Virus record (IMG/VR): IMGVR_UViG_3300010885_032349
Location: 1 to 31,431 of that record
From: a virus
Strand: one strand, 5' to 3'
DNA: 31,431 bases
The notes beneath the pieces are model-generated. The model was given only the letters and a program-made list of their open reading frames with translations, searched no databases and was not told the origin of the DNA. The translations under genes and the position numbers were made by a program. The first letter of the stretch is position 1; each line of letters starts with the position of its first letter. Shown one piece after another: positions 30,170-31,431 of this stretch.

Positions 30170-30191
30170 GGCTCATACCTTAGAGCCTTTT
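30170..30191 (+). terminator. Weak terminator-like hairpin before the capsid gene
   Basis: GGCTC (30170-30174), an 8-base loop and GAGCC (30183-30187) are followed by TTTT. The stem is short, so read-through is likely. Confidence 0.35.
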
Positions 30192-30209
30192 GGCGATTCT
30201 AATTTGGTG

Positions 30210-30231
30210 CCGGGTTATGCAACCGGATTTT
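30210..30231 (+). terminator. Second weak terminator-like hairpin before the capsid gene
   Basis: CCGG-G-TT (30210-30216, one bulged G) pairs with AACCGG (30221-30226) around ATGC and is followed by ATTTT. With the preceding hairpins it makes a run of three structures in the 237-base leader of the capsid gene. Confidence 0.35.
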
Positions 30232-30300
30232 AGCGATGTGTATTTGCTCAGTTAGGGCATTGCTTTATTTAACCAAATTAACCAAAAGGATCTTAAAATC

Positions 30301-31431
30301 ATGGGACAGTATTTAGACCTATCAGCCATGAATGCCGCTCTTAAAGAGTTGTATGATGGCCAAGTTGTAGAAAACCTCGTTTACGCCGATAACCCTTTCC
30401 TCGCTATGGTGAAGAAAAATACCGATTTCGGCGGTAAGTATAAGCCAATTCCAATCATCACCGGAGCTTCTCAAGGCCGTTCTTCGACCTTCAGCAATGC
30501 TCAAGGTAACCAATCTCCAGTGCAGATTGAGTCATTCCTTCTCACTCGTGTGTCGGATTACTCAATTGCTACTATCGATAACCAAACCATGCTCGCTTCT
30601 AAGACTGACAAAATGGCTTTCTTGGAAGGTGCTAAACTCGTTATTGATGGCGCTATCCGCTCAATCACTAACTCAGTTGCTTCTGCTATTTTCCGTAGCG
30701 GAACCGGTTCTATCGGTCAGATTGCTTCAATCTCTACCTCTGGATCAGGCCCTTACATCTCCACCATCACCCTCAGCAACGTTAACGACATCGTACAGTT
30801 TGAAGTAAACATGTACCTTGTTGCTACTCTGACTGATGGCGGTTCGGCTTCTTCTGACGTTCTTCAGGTAACTAAGGTTAATCGTTCTAGCGGTGTTATC
30901 ACCTGCTCTAGCGCTGCTTCTCCTTCTGCAACTTGGGCGGCTTCTAGCTTCCTCGTTGTTCAGGGTGACCTGAACCTCAAGGCAAAGGGACTCGCTGCAT
31001 GGCTCCCTAAGTCTGCTCCTTCTACCGGTGACAACTTCTATGGAGTTGATCGTTCAGTAGATCCTACCCGTCTCGCAGGTGTTCGCTATGACGGTTCTGC
31101 TCAGAGCATTGAAGAAGCAATCATTGACGCTTCTGCATTGCTTGCTCGGGAAGGTGGTAAGCCAAACGTTCTTATCACTAACTTCGCTTCTTACAGCGCC
31201 CTCGAAAAGGCTCTCGGAAGCAAGGTCACCTACACCGAGCTTAAGGGCCCTGCGGAAATCGCTTTCCGTGGCATTATGATCAATGGAGCTAACAGCATGA
31301 TCAAGGTATTCCCTGATCGTAACTGCCAAGCTCTTACCGGATACCTCCTTCAAATGGACACTTGGGCACTTGAAGGCCTTGGAGATGTTCCACAGATCCT
31401 TCGCTACGGCGATGGCTTGGAAATGCTCCGA
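30301..31431 (+). CDS. Major capsid protein, HK97 fold, 3' end cut by the window
   Basis: The frame opens at ATG 30301 (AAAGGA about 10 bases upstream) and stays open to the window end, giving 377 residues. MGQYLDLSAMNAALKELYDG, then NPFLAMVKKNTDFGGKYKPI, is an HK97-type N-arm and E-loop region. An inserted beta domain follows at about residues 145-225 (VLQVTKVNRSSGVITCSSAA). The P-domain helix and A-domain come last (SIEEAIIDASALLAREGGKP, NVLITNFASYSALEKALGS). Codons are much more biased than in its neighbours (GCT, TCT, GGT, ATC, AAC, TTC, CGT), as expected for the most expressed virion gene. Confidence 0.85.
   Translation, partial: MGQYLDLSAMNAALKELYDGQVVENLVYADNPFLAMVKKNTDFGGKYKPIPIITGASQGRSSTFSNAQGNQSPVQIESFLLTRVSDYSIATIDNQTMLASKTDKMAFLEGAKLVIDGAIRSITNSVASAIFRSGTGSIGQIASISTSGSGPYISTITLSNVNDIVQFEVNMYLVATLTDGGSASSDVLQVTKVNRSSGVITCSSAASPSATWAASSFLVVQGDLNLKAKGLAAWLPKSAPSTGDNFYGVDRSVDPTRLAGVRYDGSAQSIEEAIIDASALLAREGGKPNVLITNFASYSALEKALGSKVTYTELKGPAEIAFRGIMINGANSMIKVFPDRNCQALTGYLLQMDTWALEGLGDVPQILRYGDGLEMLR

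Noticed and set aside
1-31431. CRISPR array, insertion sequence, integrase or attachment site
   Set aside because: No regularly spaced repeats, transposase or recombinase motifs, or paired att-like repeats were seen by eye.

Overview
The window looks like part of a tailed double-stranded DNA phage, most likely short-tailed (podovirus-like). It has a large terminase, a portal, a scaffold and a HK97-type capsid gene, followed at the other end by a tail hub like P22 gp10 and three large helical DNA-ejection proteins of the P22/T7 kind. There is no tape-measure or sheath gene. There is also no integrase or recognisable lysogeny repressor in view, so the lifestyle is open. The host cannot be named. 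Strong GGAGG ribosome-binding sites, a bona fide lipoprotein and a possible spanin-like gene pair make a Gram-negative host plausible but not proven. Genes are packed tightly with ATGA/TAATG overlaps, except in a few places described below.

Layout. Bases 1-17044 (+) hold virion and lysis genes: tail hub (5' end cut by the window edge and apparently frame-shifted), a GNAT-like protein, three ejection proteins, a set of beta-rich tail appendage genes, small accessory genes, an M15 peptidase endolysin and small membrane or lipoprotein genes. Bases 17060-24422 (-) are the early region. It holds a metallophosphoesterase, two zinc-protease-like proteins (one a lipoprotein with an HExxHxxGxxH motif), several genes under 50 codons, a PD-(D/E)XK-like nuclease, a RusA resolvase, SSB, an Erf annealing protein and a 44-residue ribbon-helix-helix protein. 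Bases 24604-31431 (+) are the packaging and head module: likely small terminase, GNAT, large terminase, portal, a small Cys-rich protein, scaffold and major capsid protein (cut by the right edge). If the genome is circularly permuted, the capsid gene leads through unseen connector genes back to the tail hub at the left edge.

Non-coding DNA stands out against this density. The largest piece is 724 bp between erf and ssb. It holds a clear leftward terminator and then about 640 bases with no usable reading frame but a run of perfect or near-perfect hairpins. Several pair better as leftward RNA, because the differences are G-U pairs in that direction. Two hairpins there are mutually exclusive. 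I regard this as the best candidate for an undescribed element (a large structured RNA or an unusually long ssb leader). A second theme is regulation. Two early leftward promoters 3 kb apart share a 21-base element (19 of 21 identical) built from two GCTTGCA-like repeats one helical turn apart, and a small ribbon-helix-helix protein is encoded just downstream of one of them. A third is the operon around 18036-19670, which combines tiny membrane proteins with two predicted zinc proteases.
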